From assembly GCF_002156385.1 (NCBI RefSeq), contig NZ_MVJM01000004.1:60771-124770 (forward strand): 64,000 nucleotides of DNA, read 5' to 3'. The notes under the pieces are model-generated. The model saw only the letters and a list, made by a program, of their open reading frames with translations. It had not been told where the DNA came from and did no database searches. This DNA comes from Halalkalibacter urbisdiaboli. GTDB taxonomy: Bacteria > Bacillota > Bacilli > Bacillales > Bacillaceae_D. Below are positions 63,899 through 64,000 of this stretch, in pieces. The position numbers and the translations under genes were made by a program. Position 1 is the stretch's first letter; every line of letters begins with the position of its first letter.

Positions 63899-64000
<102 letters not shown>

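Overview
The window looks like chromosomal DNA from a low-GC, spore-forming Firmicute of the family Bacillaceae. The evidence is a cdaA-cdaR-glmM-glmS block next to sigW-rsiW, a glmS ribozyme, a CotF-like coat protein, a Spo0E-like peptide, Hmp/NsrR, Bacillus-type tRNA clusters and many CcpA-type (cre) sites. An alkaliphilic or halotolerant Bacillus relative is plausible because of the many TRAP transporters, but this cannot be proved from the sequence.

Layout. 1-4016: a minus-strand TRAP cluster with a fused permease (cut by the window edge), a TAXI-type binding lipoprotein and a DctP/DctB-like lipoprotein, behind a cre-like site. 4359-7943: an apparent insertion holding an EamA transporter and a two-gene unit of a cysteine desulfurase and a cysteine-containing protein of unknown family. 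It is bounded by a tRNA-Cys and a decayed partial copy of that tRNA. 8129-10364: a DctS/DctR-like two-component system, probably the partner of the TRAP cluster. 10455-15481: nitronate monooxygenase, a LysR/MFS divergent pair, a haloacid dehalogenase and a second LysR. 15628-17061: serA behind a probable ZTP riboswitch with its own promoter and terminator. 17264-21855: DinB-like, Mpo1-like, malate synthase G, coat protein and pssA. 22440-22619: a free-standing small RNA whose promoter contains a near-perfect cre between -35 and -10. 22694-24502: a quinone/electrophile stress set (WrbA-like, DoxX, MhqR-like MarR). 24635-25938: a deacetylase and a GDSL hydrolase.

26008-40794 is a large sugar-acid region. 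A DctPQM TRAP transporter feeds an operon with a galactonate-dehydratase-like enzyme, KDG kinase, KDPG aldolase, a DapA-like aldolase, a 2-hydroxyacid dehydrogenase and an AEC carrier. Beside it lie gluconate genes (gntZ, gntK, gntP) and an RpiR-type regulator. Similar A/T palindromes of the form GAAAnAAATTTnTTTC lie upstream of these units and may be the regulator's operators. An HPr-like protein lacking the His-15 phosphorylation site, resembling Crh, sits in the TRAP operon.

40878-46982: CtaG-like and DUF2243 membrane proteins, then an IclR / PNPOx-like / HesB-like group divergent from a leuC-leuD pair with no other leucine genes. 47189-52646 is AT-rich accessory DNA with small genes, an aminoglycoside-phosphotransferase-like gene, relics and palindromes. 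52718-60083 is the core envelope block (glmS with ribozyme, glmM, cdaR, cdaA, rsiW, sigW with a sigW-type promoter). 60402-61410 is an eight-gene tRNA operon with a promoter, a terminator and one tRNA relic. 61737-63578 is hmp/nsrR with a 39-bp dyad. The window ends inside an rRNA operon: tRNA-Thr(GGT), tRNA-Asn and the 3' part of 5S rRNA.
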